Below, piece by piece: positions 18,243 to 28,002 of a stretch of DNA of 64,000 bases (position 1 is the stretch's first letter; every line of letters begins with the position of its first letter). The notes beneath the pieces were generated by a model, which worked only from the letters and a program-made list of their open reading frames with translations, had not been told where the DNA came from and did not search any database. A program made the position numbers and the translations under genes. Origin of the DNA: CAZIRF01 sp964541755 (lineage in GTDB: Bacteria > Spirochaetota > Spirochaetia > Treponematales > Breznakiellaceae). The DNA is taken from assembly GCA_964541755.1 (NCBI GenBank), contig CAZIRF010000001.1, positions 175,141 to 239,140 on the forward strand. The letters run 5' to 3'.

Positions 18243-20765
18243 TTAAATGAAGAGATTCACATTCCCCTTGCTTGCCGTTTCCATATAAGAAGCGACGCCA
18301 GCAACTTCCACACCATCGAGAAGCTCTTCGTGTTTTACCCCCATAATGTCCATGGACATCTGACACGCAACCATGTGGACTCCTGCTTGCCGGGCCTGGA
18401 TGATCATTTGCTCGAGTTGTTCTACCTTTTTGGCTTTCATCCGTCCCCGCATGAGTGATGCACCCAGCCCCCCCATGTTCATTTTGGAAAGAGAGAGCTT
18501 ACCGGCATGGCGGGGAAGCATCAGGCCAAACATACGCCCCATAAAATCTTTTTTTACTCGTCCAGTTTTGGGGCGCTTAATAGCACTCAAACCCCAGAAC
18601 GTAAAGAACATGGTTACCTGTTTACCCGCAGCGGCCGCTCCGTTTGCAAGGACAAAACCGGCCAAGGCCTTGTCGAGATCGTCAGAGAACACTATCAAGC
18701 TTGCCGCCTTCTGTAAGGAAAGAGCGGCACCTGCCGTAGCACTGGCCCCGATTGAAGCGGGTCGAGCACCTGCTTTCTCGAGAACTGCAGTAAAAACCCC
18801 CCGCACTTCATTTAAAGAAAGAAGGGTATTTCCTGTCATGTTCGCCCAGGAAGGCGCATCTCGCGCAAAGCCGGGGTCGCTCGACTTGATCGAAAGGCGG
18901 CCCCCAGGCTGCAGGCGATCCATCTCTGCTTTGAGGCGCATGATGGGTCCCGGACATTGAAGGCCACAGGCATCAACTTCCACAAGAGGCCCTGCAAGAG
19001 CATGTTCAGGCAAACCGGAGCCCTCGGAAAAACTCTCATACCGGGCGGGGTTATCCGGAAGAAGCCCCGGGACACTACGACCGGGTACATAAATCCCCTT
19101 CAAGGTTTGGTCGGCACTTGCACTTATCCAAGTCTTGTAACCACCATCAAGGTTGAATACCTTTTCATAGCCCCGTTGACGGAAGATACGCTCTGCCAGA
19201 TAACCGCGTAAGCCGACAGCACAGAATACAATCACTTCACGCGAAGAAGGGATTTCACCCAAACGATCTCTCAAATTGTCCAAGGGGATATTCACGGCTG
19301 TCGGAATAGTCCCCAATTCAAACTCTTCCGGACTGCGAACATCAACGAGGATGGCGCCTTGTTCTACCCGTAAGGCAATCTCATCCCAAAAAACCGCATT
19401 GGACAAGCCATGCATACGGTTCTCGGCAACCATACCATTTATGTTCACCGGATCCTTTGCACTTGCAAAGGGTGGCGCATATGCATGTTCAAATTCTGCA
19501 AGCTCAAGAACAGAGGCTGCGCGCTGAACAAAAGTCGCAAGGACATCAATGCGCTTGTCGACACCAGCCCAGCCGACAACCTGCGCGCCATACAAACGAC
19601 CGGATTCCGGATCAAAAATAGTTTTGACGGTAAGAGGGAGGGCCCCGGGGTAGTAGCCGGCGTGGCTGTTTCCATGTGTAGTCACCGACATACAAGGAAT
19701 ATTGTTCGCTTTGAGCACCTTCTCATTGAGGCCCGTCACCGCAGCAGTAATACTGAATACCTTCGCAATCGAAGTACCGATAGCCCCCTTCCAACTGCGG
19801 GTATTCGGTCCTTTGACGATATTGTCTGCAACTATACGAGCCTGCTTGTTGGCCGGCCCCGCAAGTGGAATACCCACGGGGAAACCAAGAACAGGATGTT
19901 TAAAGGCTATTGCATCGCCAAGCGCATAAATCGCCGGGTCATCAGTGCGCATAAACTCATCTACAATAATTGCACCGTTCTTGGCCTGTGAGAGCCCGGC
20001 CTTTTGTGCGAGAGCCCCTTCCGGGCGTACACCGATAGAGAGAATCACCATATCCGCGAGCAGTTTTTCTCCAGTCGACAACTCCGCGGCAATCTGGCCC
20101 TCTTTCTTCGAAAACTTCTGCACTGCGGAGCCAAGGTACAGTTCCACCTGTTTGTCTTTAAGGGCCTGATGCACCTGCGCGGCCATTTCGGGGTCCATGG
20201 GATTCATAACCTGCGGCAGAGCCTCCACCAGCGTTACAAAAACACCCCGCTCATACAGGTTCTCTGCCATTTCAAGACCGATAAAACCACCCCCAATAAC
20301 CAAGGCTCTTTTGGGACGTTTTGTATCGATGACATCTTTTATTTTATCGATATCGTCTACACTGCGCAGACTGAGTATTCCTTCCAAATCTATTCCGGGG
20401 ATGGGGGGTTTTACCGGATCGGCACCAGGGGATAGAACAAGCGTATCGTATGACTCGTCATATTCCTTACCATTGGACAGGTCGCGTACATGGACAGTCT
20501 TTGACGTCCGATCTATTGAAAGCACCTCATTGCGCACCCGTACATCTACCGCCAACCAAGCAGCAAAGCGCTCGGGGGTCATGACAAAAAGCTTGTCGCG
20601 CTCACTGATTACTTCTCCTGCATAATAGGGAAGCCCACAGTTTGCATAACTGATGTAATTGCCCCGTTCGAAGAGTATTATTTCGGCATGCTCGTCCATA
20701 CGACGCAGTCGCGCTGCCGTTGAAGCACCGCCCGCCACTCCGCCAATCACCAGAAATTTCGACAT
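18243..20765 (-). CDS. CoA-disulfide/persulfide reductase fused to rhodanese, TusA and DsrE-like domains
   Basis: An 840-residue four-module protein. Residues ~1-440 form a flavin disulfide reductase of the CoADR/NADH oxidase group: FAD loop LVIGGVAGGASTAARLRR, redox Cys in SYANCGLPYY, NAD loop ALVIGGGFIGLEMAENL. A rhodanese domain (~455-550) has the active loop VIFCAVGLRG. A TusA domain has the CPGP motif (DACGLQCPGPIMRL). A C-terminal DsrE-like domain keeps a Cys in VACQMSMDIMG. Related two- to four-domain fusions reduce CoA disulfides, persulfides or polysulfides with NAD(P)H and relay sulfane sulfur. It is monocistronic: a terminator follows at 18165-18205, and AGGGGG lies upstream of the ATG. 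Confidence 0.92.
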   Translation of the reverse strand: MSKFLVIGGVAGGASTAARLRRMDEHAEIILFERGNYISYANCGLPYYAGEVISERDKLFVMTPERFAAWLAVDVRVRNEVLSIDRTSKTVHVRDLSNGKEYDESYDTLVLSPGADPVKPPIPGIDLEGILSLRSVDDIDKIKDVIDTKRPKRALVIGGGFIGLEMAENLYERGVFVTLVEALPQVMNPMDPEMAAQVHQALKDKQVELYLGSAVQKFSKKEGQIAAELSTGEKLLADMVILSIGVRPEGALAQKAGLSQAKNGAIIVDEFMRTDDPAIYALGDAIAFKHPVLGFPVGIPLAGPANKQARIVADNIVKGPNTRSWKGAIGTSIAKVFSITAAVTGLNEKVLKANNIPCMSVTTHGNSHAGYYPGALPLTVKTIFDPESGRLYGAQVVGWAGVDKRIDVLATFVQRAASVLELAEFEHAYAPPFASAKDPVNINGMVAENRMHGLSNAVFWDEIALRVEQGAILVDVRSPEEFELGTIPTAVNIPLDNLRDRLGEIPSSREVIVFCAVGLRGYLAERIFRQRGYEKVFNLDGGYKTWISASADQTLKGIYVPGRSVPGLLPDNPARYESFSEGSGLPEHALAGPLVEVDACGLQCPGPIMRLKAEMDRLQPGGRLSIKSSDPGFARDAPSWANMTGNTLLSLNEVRGVFTAVLEKAGARPASIGASATAGAALSLQKAASLIVFSDDLDKALAGFVLANGAAAAGKQVTMFFTFWGLSAIKRPKTGRVKKDFMGRMFGLMLPRHAGKLSLSKMNMGGLGASLMRGRMKAKKVEQLEQMIIQARQAGVHMVACQMSMDIMGVKHEELLDGVEVAGVASYMETASKGNVNLFI

Positions 20766-20963
20766 ATAAACCCCCTCATATATAGCGTGTATACTATCTA
20801 ATCAAAATGTATATATTTATCTCTATATATTCAAGTCATTTTCTTAACCCTCATATAAAAAGCATACGCAGACAGCGATGTCTGTCAAATCGCCCGCATG
20901 GTCGAATTAAGCTTATTTCGACTCGACCATCGAAGCAATTACCCGATTCAAATTGGAGCCTTA

Positions 20964-20992
20964 TTGCCTGTCCTTATACAAAGACCTATACT
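20964..20992 (+). promoter_or_regulatory. Sigma70-type promoter for the TrmH-family gene, leaderless
   Basis: TTGCCT (20964-20969), 17-bp spacer, TATACT (20987-20992). The -10 ends 8 nt before the ATG at 21001, with no Shine-Dalgarno. Confidence 0.6.
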
Positions 20993-21000
20993 CGTTTTCA

Positions 21001-21807
21001 ATGCGTAATCGATTGAGTAATGAACTGGTAATATGTGGCTTCAATGCGGTCAAAACGCTCGCCTCCACACATCCCGAAGAGGTCAACCGCTTCTTTTTAA
21101 GGGAGGAACATCTCAAGAAATTTACGGAACTTTGCAGGCTTCTTGCACAAAAGCGACATCCATACAAGCTGTGCGATGACGAAGAACTGGAGCGAATTTG
21201 CAAAAGCCCACGGCACCAAGGCGTTGTAGCTATGGTACCCGAGCGCATCATACAAGCTCTTGACCAGAAATCCTTTGACGACATTATTGAAAACGGGGAA
21301 AACATCCTGGTCCTCGACAGTGTGGGAAACGACAACAATCTTGGTGCAATTGCTCGTTCCGCCGCTTTCTTCGGGGTAAAACACCTCATAATTAATCAGA
21401 CTGATGAAGAAGTCTATCTTACCACCAGTGCCCACCGGGTTGCCGAGGGCGGTATGGAATATGTACAAGTACACAGCATTCGCGATATTGAACACTTTTT
21501 AACGGATGCATCCAAAAACATGACGGTCGTTGGCGCCGATCATCGGGCAGAAAAATCCCTGCGCGAACTCGCACGTATTCGTAAAAAGGCAGCAACCGGG
21601 GTCCATGGTGCGGCTTCTGCCCGATTTGGTCTGGGCGCCCATATACCTGTTGCTATTGTATTGGGCAATGAAGAGCGAGGCCTCTCCGCCGGCGCCAGAA
21701 AGGCCTGTACCGGGCTTGTCCGCATACCCGGAACCGGGAACATGGAAAGCCTCAACGTTGCACAAGCCGCCAACCTTTTTATGTACGAACTCTGCGAGCG
21801 ATCATAA
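21001..21807 (+). CDS. TrmH/SpoU-family RNA 2'-O-methyltransferase
   Basis: A 268-residue SPOUT methylase. An N-terminal substrate-binding part (ELVICGFNAVKTLASTHPEE) resembles the RlmB ribosomal-L30-like domain. The knotted domain shows the three SpoU motifs: LVLDSVGNDNNLGAIARSAAFFG, then PVAIVLGNEERGLS, then IPGTGNMESLNVAQAANLFMYEL (given here in shortened form). The target may be 23S rRNA or tRNA and cannot be decided from sequence. An in-frame ATG at 20953 exists, but the promoter at 20964-20992 lies downstream of it, so 21001 is the start. Confidence 0.85.
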   Translation: MRNRLSNELVICGFNAVKTLASTHPEEVNRFFLREEHLKKFTELCRLLAQKRHPYKLCDDEELERICKSPRHQGVVAMVPERIIQALDQKSFDDIIENGENILVLDSVGNDNNLGAIARSAAFFGVKHLIINQTDEEVYLTTSAHRVAEGGMEYVQVHSIRDIEHFLTDASKNMTVVGADHRAEKSLRELARIRKKAATGVHGAASARFGLGAHIPVAIVLGNEERGLSAGARKACTGLVRIPGTGNMESLNVAQAANLFMYELCERS

Positions 21808-21808
21808 T

Positions 21809-23131
21809 ATGCGACTCTTCCTGCCGTTAACCAGGTTTATACAACTCGTTTTGGGCGACAGGAACAATATGAAAGCCCTACCCGAGCGTATACGTAACGA
21901 AAGCTTGGCTACCATACTCATTATCTCGGCACCCATACTCGCAATATCGCTAACAATAGACCTTTTTCGCACAACCAGTCCTTTTACCTGGGCTCTTGCC
22001 GTTACCTTGGTTTCCGTTCTCGTCGCACTCTGGGCACTACGTGCCGGTAATACAGGACTGGCAGTAGACCTTTCCTTCTTCGCTACAACCAGCAGTATCT
22101 CTGCCGGGCACCTTCTCTCAATAGCCCTCTACCCGGAAGCAGACTATTATCTACCCCTTGTCGTTGTCACCTACTTTGCAGCCATTGCTGTCATAGGCTT
22201 GCACGTAAAAGACCTCTCGCGCATTATACTTCTATTGGCGCTGGGGCTTTTCTTCGATGTTTCCGAACTCTTCCTTCATGAAACAGTAACACGAGAGCTT
22301 ATCATTTCCCGTATCGCTACCGCCTTTCTCCATATTTTGGCCGGAACCATTTCTCTCTTTCTCCGCGACTACTTTGACCGGGTTCATCGTCTTGCCGAAG
22401 CCCGTCGTGTCATGAACCGTAACCTCGAAGGCATTCTGGGACAACTTCAAACAGAAAGCATAAAAAAACTGCAATCCTTCAGCCACGACATACGTTCACC
22501 CATTACCGCTATTATGGGGGTACAATCGCTCCTTGCCGCCACAAAACTAAGCCAGGAACAAAAACGCTACCTGGACATACTAACCCGCTCAAATACGCTC
22601 CTTCTGGAAATTGCAGATTCTGTTCTTGAACATGAATCGGCAGAAATCGACACCAGTTATCCCATTCGCCGTCTTATAGAAACTGCTATGGCGCCCTTCC
22701 AAGCGGCAATCAAGCACAAGGGCTTTACCGTAAGCATCGAGATCAACGGAATACTTCCCTCTCCACCTCTATCCAGGGCAAACAGCATACGTATCATTTC
22801 AAACCTCATAGACAACGCAATCAAGTATTCATCAGGTGGACATATCAGTGTTCGTGCATATCTCGAAAAACAGGGAAATACTACCAGCGCTCTTGTGCTC
22901 AGTGTCATAGATCAGGGTCAAGGTATGAGTCTGGAACGAATAGAACAAATCAAAACCGATACAATGACGCCAGATATTCATAACCATGAATCCAGAGGCC
23001 TCGGTCTCGCCGGTGTAAACGCCCTCCTCAAAGAAGCGAACGGCGAAATGGAAATCGAAAGCACTCCCGGCTCCGGAACCTGCATCAGACTACGATTCCC
23101 CCTTCCCCAGACAAAAAAGAAATACGCATAA
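21809..23131 (+). CDS. Membrane sensor histidine kinase
   Basis: A kinase of about 440 residues. Five or six hydrophobic helices occupy residues ~35-205, followed by a short coiled region. The phosphoacceptor His is in LQSFSHDIRSPITAIMG. ATPase boxes are NLIDNAIKYSSGG, VIDQGQGM and RGLGLAGVNALLKEANG. There is no PAS or receiver domain, so the membrane region or a partner must sense the signal. No response regulator gene is adjacent. The ATG at 21809 follows the methylase stop by one base. The ATG at 21869 has AGGA 5 nt upstream and is an equally good start, giving 420 residues. Confidence 0.85.
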   Translation: MRLFLPLTRFIQLVLGDRNNMKALPERIRNESLATILIISAPILAISLTIDLFRTTSPFTWALAVTLVSVLVALWALRAGNTGLAVDLSFFATTSSISAGHLLSIALYPEADYYLPLVVVTYFAAIAVIGLHVKDLSRIILLLALGLFFDVSELFLHETVTRELIISRIATAFLHILAGTISLFLRDYFDRVHRLAEARRVMNRNLEGILGQLQTESIKKLQSFSHDIRSPITAIMGVQSLLAATKLSQEQKRYLDILTRSNTLLLEIADSVLEHESAEIDTSYPIRRLIETAMAPFQAAIKHKGFTVSIEINGILPSPPLSRANSIRIISNLIDNAIKYSSGGHISVRAYLEKQGNTTSALVLSVIDQGQGMSLERIEQIKTDTMTPDIHNHESRGLGLAGVNALLKEANGEMEIESTPGSGTCIRLRFPLPQTKKKYA

Positions 23132-23173
23132 ATCCCGATAATTCCACCAGACTGTTAGGGCTCTGTTTTCCGT

Positions 23174-23189
23174 CTTGAATCAATTCAAG
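23174..23189. repeat. 16-bp palindrome upstream of proS
   Basis: CTTGAAT-CA-ATTCAAG, a perfect inverted repeat ending 4 bp before the -35 of the proS promoter. It could be an operator, but no regulator is identified. Confidence 0.4.
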
Positions 23190-23193
23190 CCTC

Positions 23194-23223
23194 TTGCCCA
23201 AAGCGGCACGGGACCTGTATTCT
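23194..23223 (+). promoter_or_regulatory. Sigma70-type promoter for proS, leaderless
   Basis: TTGCCC (23194-23199), 18-bp spacer, TATTCT (23218-23223). The -10 ends 7 nt before the ATG at 23231. No Shine-Dalgarno is visible. Confidence 0.55.
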
Positions 23224-23230
23224 CGAATGC

Positions 23231-25060
23231 ATGAAACTCTCACAGACCTTCCTCCCCACCCTTCGCGAAGTCCCCGGTGACGCCGTTATTGCAAGCCACC
23301 GACTCATGTTGCGCGCGGCAATGCTGCGAAAATTATCCAACGGGCTCTTTGCCTATCTTCCTCTCGGACTTCGCACCTTTCGCAAGGTCGAACAAATTAT
23401 CAGAAGCGAAATGGACGCAAGCGGGGCGATGGAAATAAAGCCTCCCGTCGTCGTGCCGGGAGAGATCTGGAAAGAATCCGGACGGTGGGATTCCATGGGC
23501 GAAGGCATGCTTCGCGTAAAAAACCGTCTCGGCGGGGATTTTGTTGTTTCTCCTACCGCCGAGGAAGCTGTTACAGCCCTGCTTCGAGACGAGCTTTCCA
23601 GCTATCGTCAGCTCCCCCTCAATCTTTACCAGATCAACACCAAGTATCGCGATGAAATCCGCCCCCGCTATGGAGTCATGCGTGGGCGCGAATTCACCAT
23701 GAAAGATGCATATTCTTTTCACGCAGATGAAAAAAGCCTGGACAAGACCTATACCGATATGGGGCGCGCCTATCGGCGCATATTCAAACGCTGTGGACTC
23801 ACCGTTATCCCTGTTCGTGCAGATACCGGCGCAATGGGCGGAACCGGCTCCGAAGAATTCATGGTCGAAAGTGAAGTCGGTGACAATACCCTTCTCATTT
23901 GCCCAAGCTGCGATTACGCAGCGAACGTGGAAAAAGCCGCGTGTAAAGCAGACTTCAAGACCACATCAAGTACAGAACAGGCCCTTGAATATGCAAAAGA
24001 CACGCCACAAAAAGAGATAATCGACACTCCCGCCGTCAAATCAATCGAAGAGCTCTGCATCTTCCTCAAGACAGACGCCCACCACTTCGTGAAGACAATA
24101 ATATATAAAGTCCTCAACGCAGAAATTGATCTCTCTCATATAAAAGCTTGCGAAAAACTCGAGAGAAAATCACCCGCGCCAGATGCCCCCAAAACCTATC
24201 CAAGCCTACTCGTTGCGGTTTGCATTCGTGGTGATCTGGATATAAACGAAACCAAACTGGCGGCCCTCCTCAAAGCCTCCGAAGTCATGCTCGCCCAAGA
24301 TCATGAGGTTGAAGCAGTTACGGGAGCGCCAGTTGGCTTTGCAGGCCCTGTCGGTCTTTCTTCTGTTCCCGTAATCTGCGACGAAAGCGTTACTGCAATG
24401 AAAGACGCCATTACCGGGGCGCTCGAGCAAGACAAACACTTTTCACATGTGGCATGGCAGCGTGATTTTACCGCTGATATTGTTGCGGACCTGCGTACTG
24501 TCAAGGCCGGGGATAGCTGCCCGCAGTGCGCTGCCTCACTCTATGAAAAAAAAGGAAATGAACTCGGCCACATCTTCAAGCTTGGATATAAATATACCAA
24601 AAGCATGAATGTAAGCTTCCTCGACGAGCAAGGGAAATCGCAGACACCCATAATGGGATGCTACGGCATTGGGGTCGATCGCACCCTCGCTTCCATTATC
24701 GAAGAACACCACGACGACGATGGAATTATTTGGCCCATGACCGTCGCCCCGTTCCAAGTGTGCCTGGTACCCATAAAATATGAAGGAAGTGTACGTGAGA
24801 AAACCGATGAACTCTATGCAAACCTCACAAAGGCGGGTATTGAAGTTCTTCTCGACGACCGCAGCGAGCGTCCGGGTGTCAAGTTCAAGGATATGGATCT
24901 CATTGGCATTCCTCTTCGCATAGTCATTGGCGAAAAAAACCTGCCCAATGTCGAATTCAAAGCCAGAGACAGCAAGACAGTAGAACTCATTCCCGTTGAA
25001 TCTGTTGTTGAGACCTGTAAATGCCTTATCGAAAAGGCAGTGACCGCTCTCGAAGAATAA
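23231..25060 (+). CDS. proS: Prolyl-tRNA synthetase
   Basis: A 609-residue class II synthetase that charges tRNA-Pro. The N-terminal catalytic part has RAAMLRKLSNGLFAYLPLGL, the motif 2 region YRDEIRPRYGVMRGREFTMK and DTGAMGGTGSEEFM. An inserted editing (YbaK-like) domain (about 230-410) should hydrolyse Ala-tRNA-Pro, giving the bacterial-type length. Motif 3 is MGCYGIGVDRTLASIIEEHH. The C-terminal anticodon-binding domain holds VLLDDRSERPGVKFKDMD. A paired Cys set (CPSCDY, CPQCAA) flanks the insert. It is followed by a strong terminator and appears to be transcribed alone. Confidence 0.96.
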   Translation: MKLSQTFLPTLREVPGDAVIASHRLMLRAAMLRKLSNGLFAYLPLGLRTFRKVEQIIRSEMDASGAMEIKPPVVVPGEIWKESGRWDSMGEGMLRVKNRLGGDFVVSPTAEEAVTALLRDELSSYRQLPLNLYQINTKYRDEIRPRYGVMRGREFTMKDAYSFHADEKSLDKTYTDMGRAYRRIFKRCGLTVIPVRADTGAMGGTGSEEFMVESEVGDNTLLICPSCDYAANVEKAACKADFKTTSSTEQALEYAKDTPQKEIIDTPAVKSIEELCIFLKTDAHHFVKTIIYKVLNAEIDLSHIKACEKLERKSPAPDAPKTYPSLLVAVCIRGDLDINETKLAALLKASEVMLAQDHEVEAVTGAPVGFAGPVGLSSVPVICDESVTAMKDAITGALEQDKHFSHVAWQRDFTADIVADLRTVKAGDSCPQCAASLYEKKGNELGHIFKLGYKYTKSMNVSFLDEQGKSQTPIMGCYGIGVDRTLASIIEEHHDDDGIIWPMTVAPFQVCLVPIKYEGSVREKTDELYANLTKAGIEVLLDDRSERPGVKFKDMDLIGIPLRIVIGEKNLPNVEFKARDSKTVELIPVESVVETCKCLIEKAVTALEE

Positions 25061-25086
25061 AAAATACAAAGGCTGATACTCACGTC

Positions 25087-25115
25087 GCCGGCCCCTCCGG
25101 GGCCGGCTTTTTTTT
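25087..25115 (+). terminator. Intrinsic terminator after proS
   Basis: Nine-bp GC stem (25087-25095 with 25099-25107), TCC loop, then eight T (25108-25115). Confidence 0.92.
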
Positions 25116-25170
25116 GTACGGCTCGAATAATCGCCCGTTCTCTTTCATAAAGCAAAAAAACCACTGTTCA

Positions 25171-25179
25171 TGATATACT
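25171..25179 (+). promoter_or_regulatory. Extended -10 promoter for the AddB-like gene, leaderless
   Basis: TGaTATACT (25171-25179) has the TGn extension plus a near-consensus -10. No good -35 is seen. The -10 ends 6 nt before the ATG at 25186, with no Shine-Dalgarno. Confidence 0.5.
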
Positions 25180-25185
25180 CGCTAC

Positions 25186-28002
25186 ATGCTTGATACACTG
25201 GGCATCATTCAATCTTTTCAACAAGAAAAAACCTGTCGTTTTGTCTTTCCCTCCGATATGGCCGCAAAAAACGCGGCAGAGCGACTCGCAAGAACATCAA
25301 AAGCGCCGGTCGCCATGAAAAATTTTATCGCATGGGATCGTTTTAAAGAACTCACACTTTCGGGTTCCTCGACAACACGAATCCCCGCCAACGGACTCAT
25401 TCGGCGACTCTTTACAAACGCAGTCTTTGAAGAAAATGCACGCAAAGCCAAAGAAGGGGATCCACTCTTCAAAGATCTTATTCCACCCATTTGGTCCCAT
25501 AACTACTCAAGTTTTATTGAAGGGACTGCATCAATTCTTTCCATCTTGGGGCCATTAAAAAATGAGATTCGCACGCAATCTTCCAGCGTACCCTATTTTC
25601 ACGATCTTCTTGTTCTAAGCTCGCGTTGGGAAGATTTTATGGATGAAAAAAATCTTTTTGAACCGGGATGGGTACGTGAATCATTCAATCATCACGACAC
25701 CCATTGGGTGCTTCTTTATCCGGACCTTGTGGAAGACTGGCCCGAATACAGCGAAGAACTGGAGCGACAGGAAGAAGTAAGTATTTATTTACTCGATGGC
25801 ATCCCACGCATTGATAGCAATCGTCCAAATCGACTCATTACTTGTAAGAATCTCGGCGAAGAATTCGGTACTGTCGCACGCTTGATACGCCACAAGCTCG
25901 ATAATGAAAATATTCCTCCCTGCGAAATCGTTATCTCCATTCCGGAACTTGATCATATGCGCTATCGACTTCTTGATACGTTCAAACGATATGATATACC
26001 GGTCTCAATTCATGCGGGGCTTCCACTGTCAAATTGGCCCTTTGGCAGCCTCCTTCAAAGACTCAAAGAATGCTCAAACAGCAAATGGTCATACGACAAG
26101 CTAAAAGTACTCCTTCTGGATCCACGTATTCCATGGAAAAACAGAGAGACCATCCAAACCTTTCTGGAATTCGGCAGAAAATATCGCTGTGTAAGCGGGT
26201 ATGAAGAAAAGGGAATGCTTCAAGATGTTTGGGAAACCAGTTTTGATCGAATTCTCTCTTCACGTTCAAAGCGGGAACGCTATGGCACCGCTCAAACATT
26301 CTGGAGAAAATTCAAAAACGACTGTTTGGCCATATTGGGCGCATCAAACTTCACCAGCCTGAAAGACAATCTGCAAAAATTCAAAACCAACCAATTTGAC
26401 AAAGAAAAAGAAGACCAACTCGAAAACCAGGTTGTATCCCGTATCCTTGAAGAGGCAAAAGACATGGCGCACACCGCAGAGCGTCTAGCGCTCGATGCCA
26501 TTTCATCACCCTTTTCACTCTTTTTGGGTCAATTACGCGCCGAAACCTATGTCCCGCAAGAGAAGAATGATGGGGCCATCCACGTTTATCCCTACCGGGT
26601 AAGCGCCGGCATCGACAGCAGAGTTCACATTATCATGAATGCAAACCAAGACAGCCTCTCCATTCCCCCCCGAGGGACAGCACTCTTCCCCGAGCCCCTG
26701 CGCAAGCTTTTACATAGTGACAAGCTCCATTTGGGGGAGCGCTATATTAATGCCTACTGCAATTCAGGCGAGGAAATCATTTTCACCATGTCAGAGCAGG
26801 GGCTCAAAGGCTACACCATTCCACATATTGCACTCTCTTCCCAAAAATCAAACCTGATAATAGACCAGCACATTAATGACCTTTCCCCCGATCCATGGAA
26901 AGAAGAAACCCTTTTGGCTTCGACCTGTTATTTGCGAGCATACTCAAACAGGGCGAAGCAAAACCATGATAATTCCTTCTACATTTCCCACATTCAACAT
27001 GCCGCATGGGAGCATCTGATGGAAATCAAACCGCCAACACAGGACAAGAAGGATTTTCGGGTTATCCCACTTAATCCCGAAGACCTGTGGCCTTTTATAT
27101 ATGAAAAACTCATCCATGATTCAGAGGATCCGCGCCTCTCTCCAACAGATCTTACCAAAGCAGGAGGCTGCCCATTTGCCTGGCTACTCACACAGGGCTT
27201 AAATTTGGATGAATTATCAAATACCATTGAAACCGTAGAACAACGGGAAGTAGGCATCCTTTACCACGATATTTTGGAAAATTTGTTCCTACGCATGAAA
27301 AACCATTCAACACGCATCCGTAATTCAGAATTGGATACCTGGTTAAAAATTGCTGACGAAGAATGTACCGCCGCTATCAAGCGCCTCAAAACCCAGGAAG
27401 GCAGTTTTCAAGATTCTGTATACGAAATGCTCTCAAACCGCATTAGTAGCAGCGTAAAAGCCTTCATCGGTAAATTTTTGCCAAGTGTAGAAGAGGCATC
27501 AATTATGGGAGTCGAGATGCCACTCTCGCATACCCTGCCAGATGCACCGATTCGCTTAAGCGGTATTGCCGATCTCGTCCTTCTCCAGAAGGATGAATCA
27601 CTTTTACTGGCCGACTTCAAAACCAACTACACTCCCAAAGCAAAAGATCTCCTGCTCGAGGAAGGCGAAGAAAGAATAGCCAACTATCAACTGGCTACCT
27701 ATATTTTGATGTTGGAAAAAGATGGAACATATCGAACCAGCGTCGCCTGGTTTTACTCCATGGACAAGAGAGACTTTACCCATCTCCTGGCTCCAGATCG
27801 CCCTAAAGGCAGTCGGGGAGCCCTCCCTGTAACCCGTGACAATTATCAAAAAGAAATTGACAGCTTGGGTCCCTTCCTTTCATGGATATGCTCAATCCTG
27901 GATACAAAAACTTTTCCAATCCTTCCCCACGCCGAGCGCGGCAGATGTCGGGATTGTACGGTTAGAAGTGTTTGCCGCATCCCTTACACAGGAGAAGATT
28001 GA
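25186..28002 (+). CDS. AddB-like PD-(D/E)XK nuclease subunit
   Basis: A 938-residue protein resembling the AddB/RexB partner of an AddAB recombination helicase-nuclease. The N-terminal two thirds look like a helicase-related scaffold without clear Walker motifs. The C-terminal nuclease holds GILYHDILENLFL, LSGIADLVLL and LLADFKTNY, giving the D...DxK core. A first Cys in AGGCPFAWLL and the terminal set CRDCTVRSVC fit the AddB-type iron-sulfur staple. It pairs with the downstream UvrD-like helicase, whose ATG overlaps this stop (TGATG). Together they should process double-strand breaks. Confidence 0.82.
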   Translation: MLDTLGIIQSFQQEKTCRFVFPSDMAAKNAAERLARTSKAPVAMKNFIAWDRFKELTLSGSSTTRIPANGLIRRLFTNAVFEENARKAKEGDPLFKDLIPPIWSHNYSSFIEGTASILSILGPLKNEIRTQSSSVPYFHDLLVLSSRWEDFMDEKNLFEPGWVRESFNHHDTHWVLLYPDLVEDWPEYSEELERQEEVSIYLLDGIPRIDSNRPNRLITCKNLGEEFGTVARLIRHKLDNENIPPCEIVISIPELDHMRYRLLDTFKRYDIPVSIHAGLPLSNWPFGSLLQRLKECSNSKWSYDKLKVLLLDPRIPWKNRETIQTFLEFGRKYRCVSGYEEKGMLQDVWETSFDRILSSRSKRERYGTAQTFWRKFKNDCLAILGASNFTSLKDNLQKFKTNQFDKEKEDQLENQVVSRILEEAKDMAHTAERLALDAISSPFSLFLGQLRAETYVPQEKNDGAIHVYPYRVSAGIDSRVHIIMNANQDSLSIPPRGTALFPEPLRKLLHSDKLHLGERYINAYCNSGEEIIFTMSEQGLKGYTIPHIALSSQKSNLIIDQHINDLSPDPWKEETLLASTCYLRAYSNRAKQNHDNSFYISHIQHAAWEHLMEIKPPTQDKKDFRVIPLNPEDLWPFIYEKLIHDSEDPRLSPTDLTKAGGCPFAWLLTQGLNLDELSNTIETVEQREVGILYHDILENLFLRMKNHSTRIRNSELDTWLKIADEECTAAIKRLKTQEGSFQDSVYEMLSNRISSSVKAFIGKFLPSVEEASIMGVEMPLSHTLPDAPIRLSGIADLVLLQKDESLLLADFKTNYTPKAKDLLLEEGEERIANYQLATYILMLEKDGTYRTSVAWFYSMDKRDFTHLLAPDRPKGSRGALPVTRDNYQKEIDSLGPFLSWICSILDTKTFPILPHAERGRCRDCTVRSVCRIPYTGED

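Noticed and set aside
21530..21808. 93-residue N-terminal extension of the histidine kinase frame
   Set aside because: It overlaps the methylase gene in another frame; the kinase family part begins at 21809 or 21869.
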